NCBI GenBank assembly: GCA_038212305.1
Contig: JBBQUP010000100.1
Span: 1 to 11,543 of the forward strand
From: JBBQUP01 sp038212305
GTDB lineage: Bacteria > Bacteroidota > Bacteroidia > Bacteroidales > Marinilabiliaceae
Length of the DNA: 11,543 nt
Direction of reading: 5' to 3'
Part shown: piece after piece, positions 1 through 6,328 of the stretch
Position numbering within the stretch: the first letter of the stretch is position 1
Layout of the letters: the number at the start of each line of letters is the position of its first letter
Translations under genes and position numbers: made by a program
Notes under the pieces: model-generated
Told to the model about the DNA's origin: nothing
The model's input: only the letters and a program-made list of their open reading frames with translations
Databases searched by the model: none

Positions 1-1
1 A

Positions 2-118
2 CAAACAAACGCAAAAGCTGAAAGATTAAATGGAAAGATTAACCGATTTATTTCTAATAATTATGGAATCAAAGATAAAGATTTTGCTCTATACAGAATC
101 GCCAAATATTTTTCATAG
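2..118 (+). CDS. Transposase, C-terminal end only (ISL3/ISAon1-like), cut by window edge
   Basis: This frame is open from the first bases and stops at TAG 116-118, giving 38 residues of a gene that begins outside the window. It is too short to be listed as a full gene, but the pattern NAKAERLNGKI...F...YGIKDKDFALYRIAKYFS fits the C-terminal end of DDE transposases of the ISL3 type. In Bacteroidota, ISAon1-like members end with a similar N-A-x-A-E-x-x-N-x-K-I, then D-F-x-L-Y-R pattern. The N and E of this block belong to the last catalytic region of the family. Whether the element is intact cannot be seen. The 67 bp between its stop and the end of rluF would have to hold the right end of the element; I see no clear terminal repeat there. 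Family assignment is by memory of motifs. Confidence 0.62.
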   Translation, partial: QTNAKAERLNGKINRFISNNYGIKDKDFALYRIAKYFS

Positions 119-185
119 CACCTCAAAAAAAGAATTAACCAAATTTATACGAAATTAAATACGTTAAAATTATAAAACGAACTGT

Positions 186-926
186 TTATTTGGATGAATC
201 GAAAGTTTTCGAAGAGGTGGCAACTAATCGGTTAATCTCTTTCATCTCATCATTGGTTAAATTTCTCCATTTTCCAACTGGGATATCGAGTTTAACATTC
301 ATAATTCGTATTCGCTTTAATTTAACAACTTCATAATTAAGATATTCACACATTCGACGAATTTGGCGATTTAATCCCTGGGTGAGAATAATTTTAAAAT
401 CAAATTTGCTCAATTGCTCTACATAACATTTTTGAGTTACAGTATCCAAAATTGGAAGACCTCCTCTCATTTTAAGAATAAAATCGCTATTAATATGCTT
501 GTTAACTGTAACTAAATACTCTTTTTCGTGATTATTACTAGCTCGAAGAATTTTATTGACAATATCACCATCACTGGTTAAGAATATCAAACCTTCGCTT
601 GGTTTATCCAACCTTCCAATTGGAAAAATTCGGTTGGGATGTTTAATGTAGTCGATAATATTATTTTTTTCGGCCTTGGTATCAGTGGTGCAAACAATGC
701 CAACAGGCTTATTAAATGCAATGTATATAGGCTTTTCTTTTGGTTCAGTTATCAACTTACCGTCAACTTTTATTTTATCACTAGGAACTACTTTGGTTCC
801 TAATACAGGGAGTTTCCCATTTATTGTTACTCGTCCTTCTTCAATTAGTTTATCTGCCGCTCGGCGAGAACAAAATCCTGCATCGGTCAAATATTTATTA
901 ATTCGGATAGGTTCAGCTAGTTTCAT
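186..926 (-). CDS. rluF: 23S rRNA pseudouridine synthase RluF
   Basis: The product isomerises a uridine in 23S rRNA to pseudouridine; E. coli RluF acts on U2604 in the large-subunit decoding neighbourhood. Counting from the chosen ATG (926-924), the protein has 246 residues. An S4 RNA-binding domain spans about residues 6-60 (RINKYL...GFCSRR...LIEEGRV). The RsuA/RluB/E/F catalytic domain follows, with FPIGRLDK at 101-108 and D107 as the catalytic Asp. NKILRASNNHEKEYLV and LNRQIRRMCEY are RluF-type blocks. A longer reading from 959 adds 11 residues, but that stretch lies over a good -7 promoter element (944-951), so the internal ATG is preferred. It is shorter than E. coli RluF (about 290 residues), mainly by lacking a C-terminal tail. 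The gene is divergent from the carotenoid cluster and unrelated to it in function. Confidence 0.93.
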   Translation of the reverse strand: MKLAEPIRINKYLTDAGFCSRRAADKLIEEGRVTINGKLPVLGTKVVPSDKIKVDGKLITEPKEKPIYIAFNKPVGIVCTTDTKAEKNNIIDYIKHPNRIFPIGRLDKPSEGLIFLTSDGDIVNKILRASNNHEKEYLVTVNKHINSDFILKMRGGLPILDTVTQKCYVEQLSKFDFKIILTQGLNRQIRRMCEYLNYEVVKLKRIRIMNVKLDIPVGKWRNLTNDEMKEINRLVATSSKTFDSSK

Positions 927-943
927 AGTACGTTCGTGAGTTG

Positions 944-973
944 CAAAAGTATGAAACAAAAAACAAATGACAA
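944..973 (-). promoter_or_regulatory. Bacteroidota-type promoter of rluF
   Basis: Read on the minus strand, TACTTTTG (951-944) matches the TAnnTTTG -7 consensus exactly. A TTG at 973-971 lies 19 bp upstream as a -33 element. Transcription would start roughly 5-8 bp after the -7 box, leaving a short leader before the ATG at 926. This promoter rules out the longer in-frame start at 959, which would lie inside it. Confidence 0.6.
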
Positions 974-1079
974 TTGTTAACCCTAAAACATAAATAAAAC
1001 ACTATTGCACATCATGTAATTATGAATACATCAAAAATTTTACGAACTTAAACTTAATTATTGATGAAACCTTAACTCG
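970..1079 (+). promoter_or_regulatory. Candidate control region upstream of crtB
   Basis: This spacer must carry the promoter of the carotenoid run, but no clean TAnnTTTG box is visible. The best weak candidate is CACTATTG at 1000-1007, with TTG (974-976) inside the palindrome ACAATTGT (970-977) as an upstream element; the spacing is long (23 bp). A 16-bp imperfect palindrome, TGTAATTATGAATACA (1015-1030, six of eight pairs), lies just downstream and could be an operator. No regulator gene is nearby, so this is only a place to look. Confidence 0.25.
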
Positions 1080-1946
1080 ATGAAAAATAGAACTAACAAA
1101 GCCGCCGAAATAGAATTATATAACAATACCTCTATTTCAATTAGTAAAATAATTACGCAATCCTATAGTACATCGTTTTCGATAGCGGTGAGCCTATTAC
1201 CCAATGAAATGCGTAAAGGAATTTACAGTATATATGGTTTTGTTCGAATTGCTGATGAGATTGTTGATACGTTTCAAGACACCGATCAAGCATTCTTATT
1301 ATCCAACTTCGAACGCGACTACAAAGATGCTTTGCATTACGGCATTAGCACCAATCCAGTACTCAATGCTTTTGTTAAAACGTTAAATATGTACGATATC
1401 CCAACTCATTTAGTTGATTCGTTTTTGGATAGCATGAAGGCTGACTTGAATAAAAGCAAATACGTAAATGTAACCGAACTAAATCAATACATTTATGGAT
1501 CAGCTGATGTGGTGGGTTTAATGTGCTTGAAAATTTTCGTGAACGGCAACACTGAAATGTATAACGAATTAGAAAAGCCCGCTATGAAATTAGGTTCCGC
1601 TTTTCAAAAAGTTAATTTTTTAAGAGACTTAAAGTCTGATTTAGAACAATTAAACCGGACTTATTTCCATCAATTTGATGTGCAAACTTTTAATGAATCA
1701 ATAAAACAAGAATTAATAACTGATATTGAAAAGGATTTTAAAGAAGCAAGAAAGGGTATAATAAAATTACCTGGCAAATCGAAACTAGCTGTTTTTATTG
1801 CTTTTGTTTACTATCGCCATTTGTTGATAATTATTAAAAAAACACCTGCCAAAAAAATTCTTGCAAAACGAATACGGGTTAATGGCCCTAAAAAGCTTTG
1901 GCTCATGGGTAATGCTTATTTAAAATATCAGTTTAATATGATTTAG
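1080..1946 (+). CDS. crtB: Phytoene synthase CrtB
   Basis: This enzyme condenses two geranylgeranyl diphosphates head to head into 15-cis-phytoene, the entry step to C40 carotenoids. The protein has 288 residues, normal for bacterial CrtB. It carries YSTSFSIAVSLLP (29-41), the first Asp-rich motif D59-E-I-V-D63, YGSADVVG around 139-146, and the second Asp-rich motif D183-L-K-S-D187 within FQKVNFLRDLKSD. These are the Mg-diphosphate binding sites of the squalene/phytoene synthase fold. Squalene synthase is less likely because every neighbour is a carotenoid gene. It is the first gene of the plus-strand run, with the ATG at 1080 and crtZ 22 bp downstream. The C-terminus (from about 225) is Lys/Arg-rich and may sit on the inner membrane surface. 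GGPP synthase is not in the window. Confidence 0.93.
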   Translation: MKNRTNKAAEIELYNNTSISISKIITQSYSTSFSIAVSLLPNEMRKGIYSIYGFVRIADEIVDTFQDTDQAFLLSNFERDYKDALHYGISTNPVLNAFVKTLNMYDIPTHLVDSFLDSMKADLNKSKYVNVTELNQYIYGSADVVGLMCLKIFVNGNTEMYNELEKPAMKLGSAFQKVNFLRDLKSDLEQLNRTYFHQFDVQTFNESIKQELITDIEKDFKEARKGIIKLPGKSKLAVFIAFVYYRHLLIIIKKTPAKKILAKRIRVNGPKKLWLMGNAYLKYQFNMI

Positions 1947-1968
1947 TAACAACAGAAAATATAACCCT

Positions 1969-2439
1969 ATGATTTATTTCGTTCTTGTAATTTTCGCCTA
2001 TTTATCCATGGAATTAGTGGCTTGGTCGAGTCATAAATATGTTATGCATGGTTTTTTATGGAAATGGCATAAAGATCATCATCGACTGGATAACATGGCA
2101 TCAACACCTGAAAAAATTGAATCACAGAGGTTTGAAAAAAACGATTTGTTTTTCATAATTTATGCGCTACCTGCTATTGTATTATTAATAATTGGGATAT
2201 CAGGTAACAACCTCTATTTAATAAGCCTTTCGGTTGGGATTACGCTTTACGGATTAACCTATTTTTTAATCCACGACATGGTTATACATAAGAGATTAAA
2301 TACCAGTCTGTTTGATAGTTGGAAGAATCGATACTTAAAAGCTATAATTAAAGCGCATTCGGCTCATCACCATGCAAAAACCAAACAGGATTTTCATAAT
2401 TATGGTTTGCTGGTTTTCTCATTTCGATATTTTAAATAA
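1969..2439 (+). CDS. crtZ: Beta-carotene 3-hydroxylase CrtZ
   Basis: This is a membrane non-haem di-iron oxygenase that adds a 3-hydroxyl to the beta-ionone ring of carotenoids. All His clusters of the fatty-acid-hydroxylase/CrtZ type are present in 156 residues: H22-x4-H27 (HKYVMH), H34-K-D-H37-H38, H102-x4-H107 (HDMVIH) and H130-S-A-H133-H134-H135. Hydrophobic segments lie at about 2-18, 60-76 and 82-100, leaving the His boxes on the cytoplasmic face. The length is usual for short bacterial CrtZ. It lies 22 bp after crtB and 9 bp before crtYcd, so it is almost certainly cotranscribed. It implies that at least one end of the final carotenoid is a 3-hydroxy-beta ring. No ketolase (CrtW) accompanies it. 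Confidence 0.92.
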   Translation: MIYFVLVIFAYLSMELVAWSSHKYVMHGFLWKWHKDHHRLDNMASTPEKIESQRFEKNDLFFIIYALPAIVLLIIGISGNNLYLISLSVGITLYGLTYFLIHDMVIHKRLNTSLFDSWKNRYLKAIIKAHSAHHHAKTKQDFHNYGLLVFSFRYFK

Positions 2440-2448
2440 TCCTCATAC

Positions 2449-3135
2449 ATGTCGCTATATTCAATCATTTTAATAATCAGTTTGTTATTCCCATTATCTT
2501 TAAGTTTTGATAAAAAACTTCAATTCTATAAGCAGTGGAATACCCTTTTCCCAGCTTTATTCGTTGTTGCCTTTTTCTTTATAGCCAGCGATATTGCTTT
2601 TACTTACAAAGGAATTTGGGGCTTTAATTCGCAATATCTTTTGGGTGTTGAATTATTTAAATTGCCTATCGAAGAGTGGCTTTTCTTTATTATTATTCCT
2701 TATGCCAGTATATTTTTACACGATTCTATTGTACATTATTTCCCTAAATTTCAATTACAAAAGAAAACAACTCAAATTGTAAGCATTGTATTGGTTCTAT
2801 TATCAATTATTATAATTATTTTTAATTTTGATAGGATTTATACAGCAACTATCTTCATTGGTTTAGCAACTACGCTATTGTTTACCATATTGTTTAAATC
2901 AAAATCGTTATCCTCGTTTTACTTAACTTTTATTGTTATTATTATCCCGTTTTTTGGTGTTAATGCACTATTAACTGGTAGCTATATACATGAAGAGGTG
3001 GTTTGGTATAATGCTCAGGAAATAATCGGATTTCGAATTACAACCATCCCAATTGAAGATTTTGTTTATGCATTTGTTCTGATTTTCTTAAATTTATGGG
3101 TGCGCGAATTTTTCATATCTAAGCTAAAGAAATAA
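2449..3135 (+). CDS. crtYcd: Lycopene cyclase, fused CrtYcd type
   Basis: The product folds the psi ends of lycopene into beta rings. It is a 228-residue, very hydrophobic protein made of two homologous halves, equivalent to the separate CrtYc and CrtYd subunits of actinobacteria. The repeated acidic signature is visible in both: P73-I-E-E-W77 in the first half and P201-I-E-D-F205 in the second. The first half also has SDIAFTYKGIWGFN (47-60), and the second LLTGSYIHEEVVWYN (174-188). About six transmembrane segments can be seen. Fused CrtYcd proteins of this length are known from Bacteroidota and related groups. The last base of its TAA is the A of the cruF start codon (TAATG), suggesting translational coupling. 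Whether it is mono- or bicyclising cannot be read from sequence; CruF downstream favours one free acyclic end. Confidence 0.88.
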   Translation: MSLYSIILIISLLFPLSLSFDKKLQFYKQWNTLFPALFVVAFFFIASDIAFTYKGIWGFNSQYLLGVELFKLPIEEWLFFIIIPYASIFLHDSIVHYFPKFQLQKKTTQIVSIVLVLLSIIIIIFNFDRIYTATIFIGLATTLLFTILFKSKSLSSFYLTFIVIIIPFFGVNALLTGSYIHEEVVWYNAQEIIGFRITTIPIEDFVYAFVLIFLNLWVREFFISKLKK

Positions 3136-3827
3136 TGCTCAATCAATTCACCACCTTTTTAAATGCCAATCGAATCAAAGTCAATCTTTTTTTTGTGATA
3201 TTTTATATGGTAGGGTTAGTTGGAATAATAGCTCCCCAAACACAATCATTGTTTATAAATCTCATACCGGGTGCTATACTTCTTAGCACGTTTGCTTTAA
3301 TATTCTATCATAATTCATCAAATTCAAAGCTTAAAATACTATTCGTTTTCATTACCATTGCGCTTATTAGTTTTTTTGTAGAAGTTATTGGTGTTCGCAC
3401 CCATCAAATATTTGGTAATTACTATTATGGAAACGGTTTAGGATTTCAGCTTTTAAACACACCTTTATTGATTGGAATAAACTGGATATTTTTGGTTTAT
3501 ACAACCTCATCAATGGTTCAAGCACTCCGAGTTAGTAGAACTTTAAAAATACTAATCCCATCAGTAATGATGCTAATTTATGATTTGGTTTTAGAGCAGG
3601 TTGCGCCATTGCTAGATATGTGGCATTGGGAAAACAGTAGTGTTCCATTACAAAACTACCTAGCATGGTTTGTTCTATCTTTAGTTCTTCATTCGATCAT
3701 TCAAGTTTTCAAAATCTCAATTCATAATAAATTGGCTGCGTTCATCTTTTATTGTCAGTTTTTCTTTTTTCTTAGTTTGATGATCTTTTTAAGTACTTCA
3801 TTGGAAATAATGTCGTATTTTATTTAG
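3135..3827 (+). CDS. cruF: Carotenoid 1',2'-hydratase, CruF family (DUF422)
   Basis: CruF-type integral membrane proteins add water across the terminal 1',2' double bond of an acyclic psi end, giving the tertiary 1'-hydroxyl of myxol-, saproxanthin- and bacterioruberin-like carotenoids. The 230-residue protein shows the family blocks: FVEVIGVRTHQIFGNYYYG (81-99), NTPLLIGINW (108-117) and D150-LVLEQVAPLLDMWHWEN (to 167), then VPLQNYLAWF (170-179). These acidic and aromatic residues between membrane helices are the conserved core of DUF422. It has seven or so hydrophobic segments. The start overlaps the crtYcd stop by one base. The 3' end and the spacer after it recur in degraded form at 9664-9753. 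It is a CruF rather than CrtC hydratase, since CrtC is a larger, unrelated protein. Confidence 0.85.
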   Translation: MLNQFTTFLNANRIKVNLFFVIFYMVGLVGIIAPQTQSLFINLIPGAILLSTFALIFYHNSSNSKLKILFVFITIALISFFVEVIGVRTHQIFGNYYYGNGLGFQLLNTPLLIGINWIFLVYTTSSMVQALRVSRTLKILIPSVMMLIYDLVLEQVAPLLDMWHWENSSVPLQNYLAWFVLSLVLHSIIQVFKISIHNKLAAFIFYCQFFFFLSLMIFLSTSLEIMSYFI

Positions 3828-3867
3828 CTAATAGATTCATTAATAGCACAAACGAAAAACAATAAAT

Positions 3868-3880
3868 AGGTCTGAGACCT
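3868..3880. repeat. Perfect palindrome AGGTCT-G-AGACCT before the acyltransferase gene
   Basis: Six-base arms (3868-3873 and 3875-3880) flank one central G in the 66-bp spacer between cruF and the acyltransferase gene, 13 bp before the latter's ATG. The loop is too short for a hairpin and no T-tract follows, so a DNA-binding site is a better reading than a terminator. The degraded copy at 9741-9753 keeps the left arm and five of six bases of the right arm. Confidence 0.35.
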
Positions 3881-3893
3881 TAAAACTAATTGG

Positions 3894-4523
3894 ATGATTT
3901 TAAAAGCGAAACATCATTTTATAGTTTATCCATTTTTTAAACGCTATGCCGTTTGGAAGATAAAAAAGTGTTTTCATGACGTTAAAATTATTGGCGAATA
4001 CAAACAATCAGATCAAGCTATTTTATTGTTATCGAATCACATAAGCTGGTGGGATGGATTTTGGGCTATGTATTTGAATGTTAAAGTATTTCATAAAAAA
4101 TTTCATTTTATGATGCTCGAAGACCAACTGCGGAAACATTGGTTTTTTAACTACACAGGCGGATTCTCAATCAATAAAAAACACAAATCGATACTCGAAA
4201 CGCTCGCTTATACCTCCGAATTATTAAGCGATTCAAACAACATGATATTAGTTTATCCTCAAGGAGAGATTCAAACTATGCACAACCAAACGCTCATTTT
4301 TGAAAAAGGACTTGAACGTATTTCTATGCAGCCCAATAAACCAATTCAAATTGTGTTTATGGCTAATTTGGTCGATTATTTTTCGAATCCTAAACCCAGT
4401 ATTTATATGTACATTAAAACGCTTAATGCACAACAAATTAAACCCAATGAATTACAGTCCGAATACGCTACTTTTTACCAAAATTGTATCCAAAACCAAA
4501 AAACGCTAAACAACAACCAATGA
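3894..4523 (+). CDS. PlsC-type acyltransferase, probably acylating a carotenoid glycoside
   Basis: This is a membrane-associated acyltransferase of the LPLAT/AGPAT fold, 209 residues. Motif I is N48-H49-I-S-W-W-D54, the HX4D catalytic pair. Motif II is seen as GGFSIN (89-94). Motif III, which binds the acceptor phosphate in glycerolipid enzymes and normally reads FPEGTR, is Y121-P-Q-G-E125 here. The changed motif III suggests an acceptor other than lysophosphatidate. Because it lies between cruF and a glycosyltransferase and overlaps the latter by four bases (ATGA), I infer that it esterifies the sugar of a carotenoid glycoside, a role analogous to CruH-type or staphylococcal CrtO acyltransferases. 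An ordinary phospholipid acyltransferase cannot be excluded. No long hydrophobic helix is evident, so it is probably peripheral to the inner membrane. Confidence 0.75.
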   Translation: MILKAKHHFIVYPFFKRYAVWKIKKCFHDVKIIGEYKQSDQAILLLSNHISWWDGFWAMYLNVKVFHKKFHFMMLEDQLRKHWFFNYTGGFSINKKHKSILETLAYTSELLSDSNNMILVYPQGEIQTMHNQTLIFEKGLERISMQPNKPIQIVFMANLVDYFSNPKPSIYMYIKTLNAQQIKPNELQSEYATFYQNCIQNQKTLNNNQ

Positions 4524-5608
4524 TTTATTTAGCTGAATTTGTCCTTGGATTTTCGTTACTGCAATTACTCATTGCGTTTATAAATTTATTATTTAGTCAA
4601 CCACTTATTTATAGCCCAACTAATTCAAAAAAAGTATCGGTGTTAATTCCCGCACGTAACGAGGAGCATAACATTGGCTTGATATTAAGAGATATACAGA
4701 ATCAAACCTATCAAAACATCGATATCATTGTTTTTGATGATCAATCGGAAGATAACACTTTGAGTGTAATTAAGAGTCATATGCTTTACGACGATCGCAT
4801 TAAGCTAATTCAATCGAATGAGCTTCCCATGGGTTGGTTGGGAAAAAATTATGGCTGTCATTGTTTAGCATCTGAGGCAGAAGGCGAATTGTTGTTATTT
4901 TTAGATGCCGACGTGCGCTTAAATGCGGATGCAATTGAAAAAACAATTGGTTATTTTGATAAGTACCAATTGGATTTGCTGTCAGTGTTTCCAACTCAAA
5001 TAACCTCATCATGGGGCGAAAGATTGACCATTCCAATTATGAATAGCATTCTGCTTTCGCTGCTGCCACTCATTTTAATTCGAAAATCGAATTTTGCTTC
5101 CCTTTCAGCAGCCAATGGTCAATTTATGTTGTTTGATGCAAAAACTTACAAAAAATTGCTTCCACATGAAGTTATGAAATCTCAAAAGGTTGAGGATATA
5201 AAAATAGCTCAATACTATAAAAAACATAATGCCAAGGTTGCGTGTTTAACTGGAACTAATTCAATTAAATGCAGGATGTACACCAATTATGATGATGCCA
5301 TTACTGGCTTTTCGAAAAATATCATATCCTTTTTTGGAAACTCAGTTTTAATAGCTGGTTTATATTGGTTAACAACCACTTTTGGTATTTTGTTAGTATT
5401 ATATAGCTTAACGCATTTGGCATCTCTTATTTACCTTTTAGCTATCCTTCTCACGCGAATAGTTGTTTCAATAATTAGCAGACAAAAAATAACAGATTCG
5501 TTACTTCTCTATTTTCCACTGCAATGGGTACACGGAGTAATACTTTTTAAAGCAATCCTCAATAAAACAAAAAAACAATATCAATGGAAAGGCCGAAGTA
5601 TATCATAG
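4520..5608 (+). CDS. Family 2 glycosyltransferase, CruG-like
   Basis: This is a membrane-bound GT-A fold glycosyltransferase, inferred to move a sugar from a nucleotide-sugar onto the hydroxylated end of the carotenoid. Counting from ATG 4520, it has 362 residues: an N-terminal membrane segment (about 4-28), VSVLIPARNEE (39-49), FDDQSEDNT (72-80), GWLGKN (105-110) and the metal-binding D129-A-D131. Then come ANGQFMLF (198-205), the acidic pair E225-D226, two to three C-terminal membrane helices (about 270-345), and a final QWKGR (355-359). GWLGK, ANGQF and WKGR are shared with CruG, the myxol 2'-O-glycosyltransferase, and with hopanoid-associated HpnB. The reading frame extends upstream to a TTG at 4484. 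The ATG at 4520 is preferred because it overlaps the previous stop (ATGA) and removes a charged leader. The sugar and the attachment carbon cannot be deduced. Confidence 0.78.
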   Translation: MIYLAEFVLGFSLLQLLIAFINLLFSQPLIYSPTNSKKVSVLIPARNEEHNIGLILRDIQNQTYQNIDIIVFDDQSEDNTLSVIKSHMLYDDRIKLIQSNELPMGWLGKNYGCHCLASEAEGELLLFLDADVRLNADAIEKTIGYFDKYQLDLLSVFPTQITSSWGERLTIPIMNSILLSLLPLILIRKSNFASLSAANGQFMLFDAKTYKKLLPHEVMKSQKVEDIKIAQYYKKHNAKVACLTGTNSIKCRMYTNYDDAITGFSKNIISFFGNSVLIAGLYWLTTTFGILLVLYSLTHLASLIYLLAILLTRIVVSIISRQKITDSLLLYFPLQWVHGVILFKAILNKTKKQYQWKGRSIS

Positions 5609-6324
5609 CTCTCATTTTTACATTGTTAATTGCAATTAATAGCAATGCATCTAATAAATCGCTGATTTATAATGCGTATATCAATAACAATATGAGTCAA
5701 TGGAAAACAGTTATTGATGAGATGCAAAATAAATCGAATAAAAACAGAGAACTGATAGCCGAATTGGTTAATTATCAATATGGTTACATTGCCTGGTGCT
5801 TAGGAAACGATAAGCATCCTGAAGCTAAGCTATATTTAGAATTAAGCGAAGAAAATCTCGATTATCTCGAGCAAAAAAACTACAACTCATCATTTGTTAA
5901 TGCATACAAATCTGCTTTTTACGGATACAACATTGCACTCAACAACCTATTAGCTCCTTTTATTGGGAATAAAAGCTTAAACAGCGCACAAAAAGCAATT
6001 CAACTCGATGGAAAAAATCCCTATGGATTTATACAATATGGTAATGCGCAGTTTTACATGCCTGCTATTTTTGGCGGATCAAAAACCGAAGCCATTAACT
6101 ACTATAAAAAAGCTGAAGTTCTAATGGAATCACATAAATTAACCATTGTTGATGATTGGAATTATTTGAACCTATTGGTTAACCTAGCTCAATCGTATCA
6201 AACCTTAAACAACTATGATATGGCTAAATACTACTGTGAAAAACTCATGCGAATTGAACCCAATTTTTTATGGGTCAAAAATGAGTTATATCCAAAAATA
6301 TTAAATGAAAAAACTAAAAATTAA
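5584..6324 (+). CDS. Exported TPR-repeat protein of unknown function
   Basis: The 246-residue product begins with a short charged stretch, a hydrophobic core (about 7-18) and a likely signal-peptidase site near NSNAS (19-23), so it is probably exported to the periplasm. No lipobox Cys follows. The rest is helical. A clear TPR unit lies at about 193-226 (WNYLNLLVNLAQSYQTLNNY, then AKYYCEKLMRIEPN). Looser units lie at 132-182, including a FGGSKTEAINYYKKAE stretch typical of Bacteroidota TPR proteins. No enzymatic motif is visible. Its start lies 25 bp inside the glycosyltransferase gene and its stop is 4 bp before the desaturase start, so it is locked into the carotenoid operon. A scaffold or transport role for the finished pigment is conceivable but unproven. 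Confidence 0.7.
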   Translation: MERPKYIIALIFTLLIAINSNASNKSLIYNAYINNNMSQWKTVIDEMQNKSNKNRELIAELVNYQYGYIAWCLGNDKHPEAKLYLELSEENLDYLEQKNYNSSFVNAYKSAFYGYNIALNNLLAPFIGNKSLNSAQKAIQLDGKNPYGFIQYGNAQFYMPAIFGGSKTEAINYYKKAEVLMESHKLTIVDDWNYLNLLVNLAQSYQTLNNYDMAKYYCEKLMRIEPNFLWVKNELYPKILNEKTKN

Positions 6325-6328
6325 ACTT

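Noticed and set aside
676..939. 87-codon open frame on the plus strand
   Set aside because: It lies entirely antisense to the strongly recognised rluF coding sequence and its translation has no recognisable domain.
4484..4519. Upstream TTG start for the glycosyltransferase, adding 12 residues
   Set aside because: The added leader is charged and Pro/Lys-rich before a membrane helix, while the ATG at 4520 overlaps the previous stop codon in the common ATGA arrangement.
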